Source: a virus
Strand: one strand, 5' to 3'
IMG/VR virus record: IMGVR_UViG_3300032307_000142
Coordinates: 1-40,079 of that record
Length of the DNA stretch: 40,079 nucleotides
Shown: one piece after another, positions 31,484 to 39,627 of the stretch
Numbering within the stretch: position 1 is the first letter of the stretch
Layout of the letters: every line of letters begins with the position of its first letter
Position numbers and translations under genes: made by a program
Notes under the pieces: model-generated
What the model saw: only the letters and a program-made list of their open reading frames with translations
What the model was told of the DNA's origin: nothing
Database searches by the model: none

Positions 31484-32213
31484 TCTTTACTGCCTCTGCT
31501 TCTCTTAAATCTTGTTCCTTCTTAACAGTAGACCAGAACAATGCGTAATAATCTAGGTCGTACTGAATAGTCTTCATGTGTGTAACGATGGCACCAGTAT
31601 GTGCATATGCTTGAACACCTGCTTCTTTCAAGCGATTGAAGAAGATAATATCTTCGCCAATAAATTTCTCTTCTGTTAGATCAACTTCATGGAAGAAGCT
31701 CTTATCAGGATGCTTCTCTCTCATCTTAGGGATGATTGACTTGTGCATCAATAGACATCCGAATCCTGCAGAATCAATCTCAATAACTTGTGGTTCCGGT
31801 AGTGGATGAATGAACTCAAGTTCATACTCAGTCCGGCCTTTGTAAAAGATTGCTGGCATAGGTACTGGTAGTGAACCTGCATGGTCTTTCCATACAAAGT
31901 ATACACCCGATACAACAGGCCTTGATACCTTGTCTGCTGTATCCCATAGCAGTTTGAGAACTTCTTTGGTCATGACTACATCTGAGTCAACCCATAGGAT
32001 CCAATCAGTCTTAGCGTTGTCTGCCCATAGGTTAAACAACTCCATACGCTGGCGAGAGATCTGATTACCCTTGACTCTCATTGCATTATTGATTGGTACA
32101 CCAACTGTGTGTGCCATCAATGTTGTGTAAACAAGTCCTTCTGTGAACTTGCCATCGGTGACACCGTTATCACACCAAGCTAGTGATAGTGTCTCTTTAT
32201 TGCTGTGTGGCAT
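31476..32213 (-). CDS. GT-A glycosyltransferase-like protein
   Basis: A 245-aa protein from ATG 32213, with GAAGGG upstream. LSLAWCDNGVTDGKFTEG opens a Rossmann-like fold. WILWVDSDVV holds Asp76-Ser-Asp78, the DxD metal/nucleotide-sugar motif. Further on come EIDSAGFGCLLMHKSI and FIGEDIIFFNRLKEAG, the acceptor side of family-2-like enzymes. It could glycosylate phage DNA, virion proteins or host surface sugar. Its place beside nuclease genes makes DNA or anti-receptor modification possible, but the substrate cannot be read from sequence. Confidence 0.78.
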   Translation of the reverse strand: MPHSNKETLSLAWCDNGVTDGKFTEGLVYTTLMAHTVGVPINNAMRVKGNQISRQRMELFNLWADNAKTDWILWVDSDVVMTKEVLKLLWDTADKVSRPVVSGVYFVWKDHAGSLPVPMPAIFYKGRTEYELEFIHPLPEPQVIEIDSAGFGCLLMHKSIIPKMREKHPDKSFFHEVDLTEEKFIGEDIIFFNRLKEAGVQAYAHTGAIVTHMKTIQYDLDYYALFWSTVKKEQDLREAEAVKND

Positions 32214-32562
32214 TGGTTAACCCTTCTATGTAATCCTTCGCAAGATCGTAGACACCTGCTTTGTCTTGTCCTTCTGGTCTCCAGAGAATCAAGACTCCCG
32301 GTAGTGTTAAGTTTTTTTCTTCTGGCAATGGAATCAATCTGATAAATGAATCTGCAATCAGTCCATTCTCGTGCATCCAGTCAACCAAGTCAACCTTTGC
32401 AGCAGAATATCTTTCTGACTCATGGGCATGATCCCACCAGACGGTGGCCCCACCGTTGATGTTATACAAGAACCCCATAGTCCAAGGATGTGGACGGAAT
32501 GACTTGTCCGAGAACTCAGACATCTGTGCATAGATGGTCTCAACTTCTACTAGCTTCGTCAT
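32197..32562 (-). CDS. Hypothetical first protein of the early minus operon
   Basis: A 121-aa protein from ATG 32562, overlapping the glycosyltransferase by 17 bases. Motifs: FRPHPWTMGFLYNINGGATV, WWDHAHESERYSAAKVDLVD, IPLPEEKNLTLPGVLILWRP. It has a compact mixed alpha/beta outline without membrane segments. As the first gene after the long noncoding region 32563-32766, it is likely the leading early gene on this strand. I do not recognise it. Confidence 0.72.
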   Translation of the reverse strand: MTKLVEVETIYAQMSEFSDKSFRPHPWTMGFLYNINGGATVWWDHAHESERYSAAKVDLVDWMHENGLIADSFIRLIPLPEEKNLTLPGVLILWRPEGQDKAGVYDLAKDYIEGLTNATQQ

Positions 32563-32766
32563 GGCTTAAGTGTTGCACCCCCCACCGACACTATCCGTTC
32601 ATTTAGTAAACATGGGAGTGTCGTGCTATTGTCCGCCTACCTCGAAAGAGGTGGGGCAGAAACTTCAAGGCGACACTATACGGTGTAGCACCCAACCACC
32701 ATAATTTTTATGGGGGGTAGGGGGGGCATTTCTTAAAGCTCTTCTGCCGGTGTAGTTTTAGGCAAC
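32563..32766. promoter_or_regulatory. Repeat-dense noncoding region before the early minus operon
   Basis: It contains CGACACTATCCG (32586-32597) and a near copy CGACACTATACG (32671-32682), with the inverted core AGTGTCG at 32617-32623. A second motif, TGTxGCACCC..CCACC, lies beside each direct copy but in reversed order. There is also a hairpin ACCTC-GAAA-GAGGT (32639-32652), a palindrome CCATAA-TTT-TTATGG (32699-32713) and a G-run (32711-32729). This looks like multiple binding sites for a regulator, a small structured RNA or an origin. It is expected to hold the early promoter reading left; TATAGT in the repeat is a possible -10. Confidence 0.6.
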
Positions 32767-32794
32767 AAAAAAGAGGGCCCCGGTTAAGGGGCCC
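32767..32794 (-). terminator. Rho-independent terminator at end of late operon
   Basis: GGGCCCC (32775-32781) and GGGGCCC (32788-32794) pair perfectly over six bases, followed on the minus strand by TCTTTTTT. It lies 20 bases beyond the stop of the 70-aa membrane gene and closes the late transcription unit. Confidence 0.92.
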
Positions 32795-32813
32795 ATCTAG
32801 TTTGCAGACTTGG

Positions 32814-33026
32814 TTAGTCTAGATCTTCAACATCTTCTGGCTCTGTGAATAGAGCTGCTACTGTCTTACCGTTCTCAACCTTCTGGGCTGTGAATGAAAG
32901 ACCTGTTGCTGCTGCAATTACACCGAGAACCAATTCGACTGGTAGATCTGGAACATAGACAATCACTAATGCAACGATTGCCTGAATGACTCCTGCCCAT
33001 GCGGCAGGTGCTTTTCCGAACTTCAT
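32814..33026 (-). CDS. Two-span membrane protein, holin candidate (70 aa)
   Basis: ATG 33026 has AAGGAG five bases upstream. Two hydrophobic segments (WAGVIQAIVALVIVYVP and LVLGVIAAATGLSFTAQ) separated by a short turn and an acidic C-terminus (EPEDVEDLD) follow. It is directly downstream of the endolysin and last before the terminator. This build fits class II holins of actinophages. It competes for that role with the 79-aa and 56-aa membrane proteins on the other side of the endolysin. Confidence 0.7.
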   Translation of the reverse strand: MKFGKAPAAWAGVIQAIVALVIVYVPDLPVELVLGVIAAATGLSFTAQKVENGKTVAALFTEPEDVEDLD

Positions 33027-33035
33027 ATTATCTCC

Positions 33036-33545
33036 TTATGATTTGAAGACTGGCTTACCAAAACCAACAATAGTCACAACCTGTGACTTGCGTAGCTTGG
33101 ATCCATTCTTCTTCTTATAGGCACGAATCTTTAGGCATACCTGCCCACCGTTTCGCTGATCGCCCTTTTTATCTGGGGCGGTATTGCCCTCGATGCAAGT
33201 CACGGTTCCATCGCCATTGTCTTTCACAACAATGCCGACATGTGAGATGCGGTCTACCCCATCGTTGGGGAAGTCAAAGAAAACAATGTCGCCGGGTAGA
33301 GGAATTGCTTCTTCTGCCTTTTCCCATTGCCCCTTCTTCATAAACGCAGTTGCACCGGCAACTGTTGATACGCAGTTAGGGATCTTCAATGCTACCTCGT
33401 TGGCACACCAGTTAACGAATGAGCCACACCATGGCAAAAAGTTTGCCTTAGTAAAAGCTCCATACTTAGTTTCGTTATCCTTTGGCCCCTCGATCACACC
33501 GAGTTCACCCTTGGCTACTGCGATAAAGTCTAAACGCTGACCCAT
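33036..33545 (-). CDS. CHAP-domain endolysin
   Basis: A 169-aa protein from ATG 33545. FLPWCGSFVNWCANE gives the catalytic Cys40. LPGDIVFFDF and RISHVGIVVKDNGDG give His102. CIEGNTAP provides the usual third acid. These are the CHAP amidase/endopeptidase signature. There is no signal peptide, so it needs a holin to reach the wall, and there are no obvious C-terminal binding repeats; the basic end KKKNGSKLRKS may help binding. It cuts peptidoglycan peptide bonds to release phage. Confidence 0.9.
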   Translation of the reverse strand: MGQRLDFIAVAKGELGVIEGPKDNETKYGAFTKANFLPWCGSFVNWCANEVALKIPNCVSTVAGATAFMKKGQWEKAEEAIPLPGDIVFFDFPNDGVDRISHVGIVVKDNGDGTVTCIEGNTAPDKKGDQRNGGQVCLKIRAYKKKNGSKLRKSQVVTIVGFGKPVFKS

Positions 33546-33547
33546 AA

Positions 33548-33787
33548 TTAACTCGCTTTCTTATCTACCTTGGCAAAGGCTTCATTGATTTCATCTGCTG
33601 TGAGTGATCCATCTGCTAGATAGAATCGGGCTAAGGCTTCGAGTACTCGAGCTGCACCCAATGCACCAGCAAGGACTGCTGCCTGCCAGACCTCGATACC
33701 CACAAGGGAACCGGCACCGATCACACCGAGAGATTCCGCTGCAATAACTGCAAGGATTCTCATCATGACATTCTTAAATGTATCCAT
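33548..33787 (-). CDS. Holin-like membrane protein (79 aa)
   Basis: ATG 33787 lies in a TAATG junction with the 56-aa gene. FKNVMMRILAVIAAESLGVIG and GSLVGIEVWQAAVLAGALGAARVLEALARF are amphipathic/hydrophobic helices, followed by a charged end (TADEINEAFAKVDKK). This sequence type recurs beside endolysins in actinophages. It stops two bases before the endolysin start, which supports the holin call. Which of the membrane proteins here triggers lysis cannot be told from sequence. Confidence 0.78.
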   Translation of the reverse strand: MDTFKNVMMRILAVIAAESLGVIGAGSLVGIEVWQAAVLAGALGAARVLEALARFYLADGSLTADEINEAFAKVDKKAS

Positions 33788-33957
33788 TACTTGTCTTCTT
33801 TCTTGATTGTGTTACGAGTAGCATCGATCATGATTGCAATAGCAATGGCATATGTGACGATGGTTCTTGCACTACCCTCGAGAACAACCCATGCCACGAA
33901 CATGCCGAGCAATGTGTATGTCTGGTCGAGGATTGCACCGATGAACTTTTTAATCAT
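33787..33957 (-). CDS. Small two-span membrane protein (56 aa), holin/antiholin candidate
   Basis: ATG 33957 overlaps the stop of the proline-rich gene (ATGA), with AGGAGG five bases upstream inside that gene's last codons. The product [20 protein letters not shown] then has [12 protein letters not shown] and [15 protein letters not shown] as two membrane spans and a charged end ([10 protein letters not shown]). The stop shares a base with the next ATG. It is probably part of the lysis set with the neighbouring holin-like protein. Confidence 0.75.
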   Translation of the reverse strand: MIKKFIGAILDQTYTLLGMFVAWVVLEGSARTIVTYAIAIAIMIDATRNTIKKEDK

Positions 33958-35507
33958 AGGTTCCTCCTATAAGCTGCTGCAGCTGCGGCTGATGCCGCTG
34001 CTTGGGTTGCGATGTTGCCAGCGATTACCGCTGCAACAATTACATCTTCGGCTTCTTCTCTTGCTTCAGGTGACATATCGGCACCGACATTGGCTAGTGC
34101 CATAAGAGCTTGAGCAGGGTCTGTAAAGATTGCTGCTACTAGATCTGCTGGATTACCCAACACTTCTAGTGCAATCACCACTTCAGCTGTAAGGATCACA
34201 CCATTCTCCAGTTGTACTGGAGTCTGTGGATCTAATGATTCTAAGTCCGTGTCTTCCGTGATTACCACTACTTCAGGTGTAACATTTTCTTCATGAGTAT
34301 TTGGTTCAGGTTCAGGAAGGACTTCAGCTTCAGGCTGTGGTACAGGCTCTGGCTCGACTTCAGGGGTTGGCTCAGTTGGAACTGGTTCCTCCATAACTGG
34401 AGGTTCTGGCTCTGGAAGAGGGTCAACCGGTAATGGTTCAGGGTCAGGAACAGGTTCAGGCAAAGGCTCTGGATCAGGAATTACTTCAGGTTCTGGAGCT
34501 TCTGGTTCAGGCTCTGGAGCAGGTGGTTCGGGTAACGGCTCTGGAGATGGAGCAGGTTCGGGAGCAGGTACTGGAACTGGCTCTGGCTGTGGGGCTGGTA
34601 CAGGTTCCGGCTGAGGAACGGGTACTGGCTGCGGTACCGGACTTGGTTGAGGATCAGGAGCTACAGGTACCGGAGTCGGCTCAATGGGCTGCGGAGCAGG
34701 TGTTGGAGCAGTTTGCTCTGGAACGACAGGCGTTGGTTGAGGTTGAGGCTCAGGTTGAGGTGTTGGAGCCGGGGATGGCTCCGGTGTTACAGGAACTGGA
34801 GCAGGCTCAGGAGTCGGCTCAGGATTTACAGGAGCCGGAGTTGGTTCAGGCTCTGTTGCCGGTTCATTAACAGGTGTATTATTTGTGCTACCGGAAGGGG
34901 TAGAAGATGACGGTTGATTTGTTGACTGAGCAGTTGAAGTCTCAGTTGTTGGAGTTGCAGTTTCGTTTGTACTCGGAGCAACAGTTGCTGTTGCAGTATC
35001 GGGAGAAGGCTCTATTGTCGGAGTCGGTTCCGGAGTGGGCTGACTTGAGGGTTGCTCGGTTGGAGTCGGAGTTGGTGAAGGTGAAGGACTCGTTGTTGCG
35101 GTTGAAGTATCTTGAGGTTGAGGCGAGGTCTCTGGAGTCGGCTCTACTGTCGGACTAGGGGATGGTGATGGAGTTGGTTCAGGGGTTGTTGTTGGCTCTG
35201 GTGTTGGTGTCGGTGATACGCCGTTATAGTAACCCAAAGAAGAATTGGAAAGATCGTCACTAACATAAGTATTAAAGCCTTGTGCATAACCACCTTCGCA
35301 GAATAGGCGAGGGATGTATCCTCTGTCTGCAAAGAATTGATTAGAGTTATCCCAACCAATCTGGAATGATTGCTGAGTTCCATCTGACTTACCGCATACA
35401 ACATTGGCATTACCCTGAGCTGCATTAGCAGATGGCATTAGCCAGAACGATGTACCTCCGATTAAAAATACTATGGCTACTAGGTTGTAAACCTTTTTCT
35501 TATCCAT
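33954..35507 (-). CDS. Secreted proline-rich repeat protein in the lysis region
   Basis: A 517-aa protein from ATG 35507. [18 protein letters not shown] then a hydrophobic core and ANA site form a signal peptide (1-29). Residues 30-90 are a small domain with two Cys ([18 protein letters not shown]). Residues about 95-405 are Pro/Thr/Glu/Ser repeats ([16 protein letters not shown]), likely an extended wall-spanning rod. The C-terminal 110 residues are helical, with [20 protein letters not shown] and [21 protein letters not shown]. No LPxTG sorting signal is visible. Export to the wall or cell surface is clear from layout. Function is unknown. Confidence 0.8.
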   Translation of the reverse strand: MDKKKVYNLVAIVFLIGGTSFWLMPSANAAQGNANVVCGKSDGTQQSFQIGWDNSNQFFADRGYIPRLFCEGGYAQGFNTYVSDDLSNSSLGYYNGVSPTPTPEPTTTPEPTPSPSPSPTVEPTPETSPQPQDTSTATTSPSPSPTPTPTEQPSSQPTPEPTPTIEPSPDTATATVAPSTNETATPTTETSTAQSTNQPSSSTPSGSTNNTPVNEPATEPEPTPAPVNPEPTPEPAPVPVTPEPSPAPTPQPEPQPQPTPVVPEQTAPTPAPQPIEPTPVPVAPDPQPSPVPQPVPVPQPEPVPAPQPEPVPVPAPEPAPSPEPLPEPPAPEPEPEAPEPEVIPDPEPLPEPVPDPEPLPVDPLPEPEPPVMEEPVPTEPTPEVEPEPVPQPEAEVLPEPEPNTHEENVTPEVVVITEDTDLESLDPQTPVQLENGVILTAEVVIALEVLGNPADLVAAIFTDPAQALMALANVGADMSPEAREEAEDVIVAAVIAGNIATQAAASAAAAAAYRRNL

Positions 35508-36082
35508 ACTTGTGGGCCAGTCCTTATCAAGTCGATGTGATCTTTCATGAGGGTGACAAATAGATCAATAGATGGCTTAGGTCTTAGATGCATAGGCAAT
35601 TCATCGCCCCATTCGTAATCATCAAATGCCATGATTCCGCCGGGCTTTAACGCTTTCCAAGATAGTGAAGCATCTTTGAATACTGCATCAGCAGTATGAT
35701 CTCCGTCAATGTAGATGAAATCAAAGACTTCTTTTTCATCTGCAGTAATTAAATAATTTTGACTCATCATCTTAACTTTGATGACATTGGGGCAGTTGCC
35801 CACCTTGGAGTCGTAAACCTTTTCTACATCAGAGAAGTCCATCTCATGATGGGCTATCTCGTCAGACCCTTGCCAAGTATCAACATCCGTAAGGATGGAG
35901 CTTGGGTGGGTGAGTATGTTATTGACCAGCCATAGACTGGCATCACCTGTGAAGGCACCTATCTGTAAGAACTTAAGGTTTTCTTTATCTTTGAACTCAG
36001 CTAATAGATCCTTGAAGTATCCCTCTGCCCAGATTGAAAACCAGTTAGGGTAATTACTTTCGCTTGGATGTGATGATGTCAT
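35480..36082 (-). CDS. SAM-dependent methyltransferase (class I)
   Basis: A 200-aa protein from ATG 36082, overlapping both neighbours by about 28 bases. [18 protein letters not shown] is the SAM-binding motif [21 protein letters not shown] is motif II with the DGDH seen in Methyltransf_24 enzymes, then [16 protein letters not shown]. This subgroup typically methylates sugars or small molecules rather than DNA. With the glycosyltransferase it might modify a surface glycan or virion protein. The target cannot be deduced. Confidence 0.82.
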   Translation of the reverse strand: MTSSHPSESNYPNWFSIWAEGYFKDLLAEFKDKENLKFLQIGAFTGDASLWLVNNILTHPSSILTDVDTWQGSDEIAHHEMDFSDVEKVYDSKVGNCPNVIKVKMMSQNYLITADEKEVFDFIYIDGDHTADAVFKDASLSWKALKPGGIMAFDDYEWGDELPMHLRPKPSIDLFVTLMKDHIDLIRTGPQVWIRKRFTT

Positions 36083-36254
36083 AGATCAAGTCTACCTTTA
36101 TTTGTAGGGCATTGACCTGATCTTTGAGACTAGACCCACCATTGGTCTTAAGCTCTTTAAGATAGTGGATAACCATCCATCGAATACCGGTGGCAAAGCC
36201 AGCGATGATTGCAAAGATAGATACTGTAAATGCTGCCCAGTCCATTGCCGACAT
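36054..36254 (-). CDS. Small membrane protein with coiled-coil tail (66 aa)
   Basis: ATG 36254 shares one base with the 665-aa gene's stop (TAATG); ATG 36245 is an alternative. One transmembrane segment (AAFTVSIFAIIAGFATGIRWMV) is followed by a helical coiled coil ([20 protein letters not shown]) and a basic end. Similar single-span proteins with coiled tails appear in actinophage lysis and tail regions. It may be a holin-like or spanin-like factor. Confidence 0.7.
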   Translation of the reverse strand: MSAMDWAAFTVSIFAIIAGFATGIRWMVIHYLKELKTNGGSSLKDQVNALQIKVDLIYDIITSKRK

Positions 36255-38251
36255 TAGACTACCGTTCTCATAGTGATTGTAATGATCCCGCCAAAGTTAT
36301 CTTCATTGCTTGAAGATGGTGTAAAGCGACTAAAAGAAATCTCTTCAATGGATGCATCGAAGTTCTCTAGAGAGTTAAAGTCTTGAACAAGTACCGTGGC
36401 ACCCATAGATTCAATCTGCTCGAGTGCAGATAAGCGTAGTCTTGCACCACCTTTAACGCCGAACTTCATGTTACGGCGGTCGGCTTCAAAGTCATAACAC
36501 ATCAGCGGAAGCTGGATAAGGCGAGATCTACTAGGGCTAGGGATAGCCTTGATTGCATAGCCCTTGAGTACACCACCTGTGGTGTTGTTAGCTGTTGACT
36601 TGTACAGTACGAAAGTTATCTGACCATTAACTTGAGTGCTTGAGTATGCACTTTCTAGCCCAAAGTCTGAATTGTATGAATTGTTCTGGGTAAGGGTAGC
36701 AATCTGTGTACGACCTTCATTGGAATCTGCATAGACTTCAATGTTTCCCTGAAGGGTATCGGTCTCAATACGGACACGCTTCCATGCCTTCTTCTCAAGG
36801 GTACCCCAGTTTACGATACCGGTAGTAAGTGTTCCTTCATCTACTAGATCTGTAGCATGCTGTATCCACACACCAGATGCAGAGATACCCATAAAGATCT
36901 GTGCTGTTGATGGAAAGACACCGAGTGAGTTGACTGCCCCGGTAGTACCAACGGCAGATATATCTGTGGCATATGGATACGATCCATTTTCTAGCAAGTC
37001 GCCAAGATAGATGCGGTATGTACCAGATGCACCGGATATGCCAGCCTTAACTCCAGCCCATATGTAAGAGTCACGAGCTGTAAAGCAAGTGACTGGATCT
37101 GTAGTTGTAAAAATAAGTGGGCCATAGACAATGGTTGCATCGTCAGCAATGGCTGCAATACGAACACCACGGCTAGTGCCGATGGCTAAGAATGTTCCAA
37201 GGTATCCAAAGATTGCATGGACTACCTCACCACGAGGGATGTCTGCTACTGATACTGCAGCACCCAAAGCACCTGTGTTATCTGGTTGAATTCTAAAGAT
37301 TGCAGACTTGTCTCCGGCATAACCAGATACATAGATAGCACCACGACCTTCAGCAATATCAGACCAACGCCAGCCGATAGGAACAGTCGTTGTGTTGGCT
37401 ACAGGTGTGACAGTTGAAAGGTTGGTAGATGATCCATGGCTTGCGAATGGAAGCTCATATACTGCAGCAATAGGGGTTGTGCCAGTTACATAACTAATAC
37501 CAAGCATAAAGCGGTTCTTTACATACTTGATAGAAGCAGATGTAGCGTTGGCTGTGTTGATTGTGTAGTGATCGTGCAGAGTTGGACTTGCTGCTGTTAG
37601 ATCATAATCAAAGATTTTTGTGGCAGTAACGATGACAAGAGATGTTCCGTCTGTCTCAGCTGCAAGGATTTCACTAGATAGGGTAGATCCAAGGACAAGG
37701 GATGTAGATGTTCCGTTTGCTGCCACTCTTGCTACACGAACTGCTGATCCACCGGCTGCTGCACAATCGATGGCTAGTACATAGTCAACTCCAACGATAG
37801 TCGCTGGGAGTGCAAGGGTACGGTTAGATGTAGATCCAGATGCTGGATAAAGTTTAGTTGTCTTCTTAAGTAAAGAGATCTGGCCCAATGTCCATGGGTC
37901 AATGCCTGAGCTTGTGAAGTAACGGAATCGTAGTTGATCCGGGTTTCCTTCTAGTGCTTCCTGAAACTGCATGCCTTGTCCTAAGTGAAAGGATGTCTGG
38001 CTTCGTGTCCATAGACCTGAGTCAAGAGTCTGCTCACCCGGTTCACGAGCCTGATCCACACGCTCATACTTCCATCGGGCAGTTGATCTACGGTATGGAG
38101 TTTCATCTGTGATGTTGTAGATGAATGGCAGACCAGCAATAGCCACATCGAAAGAGTATGTGTTTGGATCGTAGTACTGAGAGCTTCGACCGGTAAGGTC
38201 GAGGATAACTGTCTCGGTAATGTCTGGTGACTTTGAACCCTTTAGTACCAC
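36254..38251 (-). CDS. Large tail protein, candidate nozzle/hub with beta-propeller-like repeats
   Basis: A 665-aa protein from GTG 38251, with AAGGAG five bases upstream. The N-terminal 110 residues (ETVILDLTGRSSQYYDPNTY; YERVDQAREPGEQTLDSGLW) are followed by repeated beta segments of about 40-50 residues (VVHAIFGYLGTFLAIGTSRG; DSYIWAGVKAG) reminiscent of a beta-propeller such as the T7 tail nozzle. The C-terminal domain has MCYDFEADRRNMKFGVKGGARLRL-type beta structure (read in short pieces). It is well placed to be the main tail protein under the adaptor. Exact role is by analogy. Confidence 0.66.
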   Translation of the reverse strand: MVLKGSKSPDITETVILDLTGRSSQYYDPNTYSFDVAIAGLPFIYNITDETPYRRSTARWKYERVDQAREPGEQTLDSGLWTRSQTSFHLGQGMQFQEALEGNPDQLRFRYFTSSGIDPWTLGQISLLKKTTKLYPASGSTSNRTLALPATIVGVDYVLAIDCAAAGGSAVRVARVAANGTSTSLVLGSTLSSEILAAETDGTSLVIVTATKIFDYDLTAASPTLHDHYTINTANATSASIKYVKNRFMLGISYVTGTTPIAAVYELPFASHGSSTNLSTVTPVANTTTVPIGWRWSDIAEGRGAIYVSGYAGDKSAIFRIQPDNTGALGAAVSVADIPRGEVVHAIFGYLGTFLAIGTSRGVRIAAIADDATIVYGPLIFTTTDPVTCFTARDSYIWAGVKAGISGASGTYRIYLGDLLENGSYPYATDISAVGTTGAVNSLGVFPSTAQIFMGISASGVWIQHATDLVDEGTLTTGIVNWGTLEKKAWKRVRIETDTLQGNIEVYADSNEGRTQIATLTQNNSYNSDFGLESAYSSTQVNGQITFVLYKSTANNTTGGVLKGYAIKAIPSPSRSRLIQLPLMCYDFEADRRNMKFGVKGGARLRLSALEQIESMGATVLVQDFNSLENFDASIEEISFSRFTPSSSNEDNFGGIITITMRTVV

Positions 38252-38270
38252 TATGACTCCTTATTGTTGG

Positions 38271-38302
38271 CATAAAAATAAGAGCAGTTTTAAGCCATGC
38301 TC
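38271..38302 (-). terminator. Weak terminator-like hairpin before the 665-aa tail gene
   Basis: GAGCA (38282-38286) pairs with TGCTC (38298-38302) over an 11-base loop; on the minus strand it is followed by TTATTTTTATG. The short stem suggests partial termination between the fibre-related gene and the tail gene. Confidence 0.45.
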
Positions 38303-38316
38303 AGGGCTGTAAAGAT

Positions 38317-38682
38317 TTACTTAAATACTGTTTCAGTCCAAGACTGTGATGGTTCATCCCATCGATAGTCTTTGCCATCTTCAGGTCGTGATACTGGGCT
38401 ATTCCATTCAAGTGTTTCTGTATTTAGAGTCCAAGATGGGTATGGCTTTGCTTGAATAAAAGCATCATGCTCTGGGCTATATGTATATCCAATTCCAGCA
38501 TGGCGTTTTCTGAATGAACCATTATATGAAGATTGTTTCCAATATGGATGTCCATGAAGTTCTGTTAGGAAATCAATACCAGCTTGTTCTGATTCGTTTC
38601 CATCAACTGTAATAACTTCATTGTTTACTACATGAATAGCAAGAACATTATTATTCTCATCTAGTTTTGCAAAGTGTGCCAT
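38317..38682 (-). CDS. Tail-fibre-associated small protein (121 aa)
   Basis: ATG 38682 has AAGGAG five bases upstream. MAHFAKLDENNNVLAIHVVN, then TELHGHPYWKQSSYNGSFRK, RHAGIGYTYSPEHDAFIQAKPYPSW and YRWDEPSQSW form a sequence pattern widely seen in phages of aquatic bacteria, often beside fibre genes. Its role is not firmly known; fibre assembly factor or fibre tip are the usual suggestions. Its location right after the two glycine-rich proteins supports this. Confidence 0.76.
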   Translation of the reverse strand: MAHFAKLDENNNVLAIHVVNNEVITVDGNESEQAGIDFLTELHGHPYWKQSSYNGSFRKRHAGIGYTYSPEHDAFIQAKPYPSWTLNTETLEWNSPVSRPEDGKDYRWDEPSQSWTETVFK

Positions 38683-38691
38683 TGTTTCTCC

Positions 38692-39627
38692 TTATAGTGT
38701 GATGGAACCATCACCGTTAAATTTGTAAACTCTATATCCTGTTGGATTAGTTACAGTAGGTGATCCAGTTGTTGCTGTTGCAACAGCAAAAGAATCTGCG
38801 TATCGAATAATTATTACGCCGGAGCCACCTGCACCATTTGTTCTTGTGCCGTTGCATCCAGCAGCACCTCCACCACCACCAGTATTAGCAGTACCTGAAG
38901 TTCCATCAGCAGCTCTAGCACCTCCTGCACCGCCTCCACCTGAACCTCCAGAGCCAGGAGTAGATGTATCGGCTCCACCACCTCCACCTCCACCACCTGC
39001 ATATGTAACAGATGAACCAGTTATAGAAGATGATGCACCGGCTCCACCATTACCAGAAACAGTATTTGATGGGAAAGTTCCGCCAATATTTCCACCAGCT
39101 CCACCAGCACCACCGCCACCGCCAGAAGCTGCTGCTGTAGCAAGAGTGGCAACTGCACTTCCGCCGTTGTAACCTTGTCCAGAAATTCCTAGACCCGGTA
39201 ATGATCCTTGGACACCAGAGTCAGATACTCCTCCTCCACCAGAACCTCCGGTTCCTGCTGCGAATTCATCATTACATCCACCACATCCACCACCAATAGC
39301 ATGGACATATGTATAACTACCTAATGAAATTTTAGAGTCGCTTCCAAAATTTCCACGAAGTGAACTACTTCCAGTAGTTACTGAAGCACCACCACCACCT
39401 ACTGTAATTGTGACAGCAATACCAACAGGAAGTTCTAGTGTTCCGGTTAAAAATCCACCAGCACCACCACCGCTTGCCGTACCAGAGTTATTAGCGGCAC
39501 CGTTTCCACCTGCACCACCACCAGCAACAACTAAATAATCTACTGTTCTAGTTGCGTTATTGGTTCCTAGCTTGCTCCAAGCAGCAGTAGTTTTTACATT
39601 AGCATTAGAAAATCTACGAATAGCCAT
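38692..39627 (-). CDS. Glycine-rich tail protein, paralogue 2
   Basis: A 311-aa protein from ATG 39627, sharing one base with the stop of the 338-aa paralogue (TAATG). MAIRRFSNANVK opens like the paralogue. VDYLVVAGGGAGGNG begins a long glycine-rich domain with TVGGGGAS, AIGGGCGGCND and GGGGGGGG stretches. GSGVIIIRYAD closes it. The C-terminus GYRVYKFNGDGSITL repeats the GDGS motif that in the paralogue stands before its glycine domain. It is likely a polyglycine-type adhesin at the tail tip. Two Cys in GGGCGGCND are unusual for such a domain. Confidence 0.82.
   Translation of the reverse strand: MAIRRFSNANVKTTAAWSKLGTNNATRTVDYLVVAGGGAGGNGAANNSGTASGGGAGGFLTGTLELPVGIAVTITVGGGGASVTTGSSSLRGNFGSDSKISLGSYTYVHAIGGGCGGCNDEFAAGTGGSGGGGVSDSGVQGSLPGLGISGQGYNGGSAVATLATAAASGGGGGAGGAGGNIGGTFPSNTVSGNGGAGASSSITGSSVTYAGGGGGGGGADTSTPGSGGSGGGGAGGARAADGTSGTANTGGGGGAAGCNGTRTNGAGGSGVIIIRYADSFAVATATTGSPTVTNPTGYRVYKFNGDGSITL

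Noticed and set aside
34433-34910. Plus-strand frames opposite the proline-rich gene
   Set aside because: They are mirror images of the Pro/Glu codon repeats (Gln/Leu/Val-rich or Arg/Trp-rich) with no start signal.
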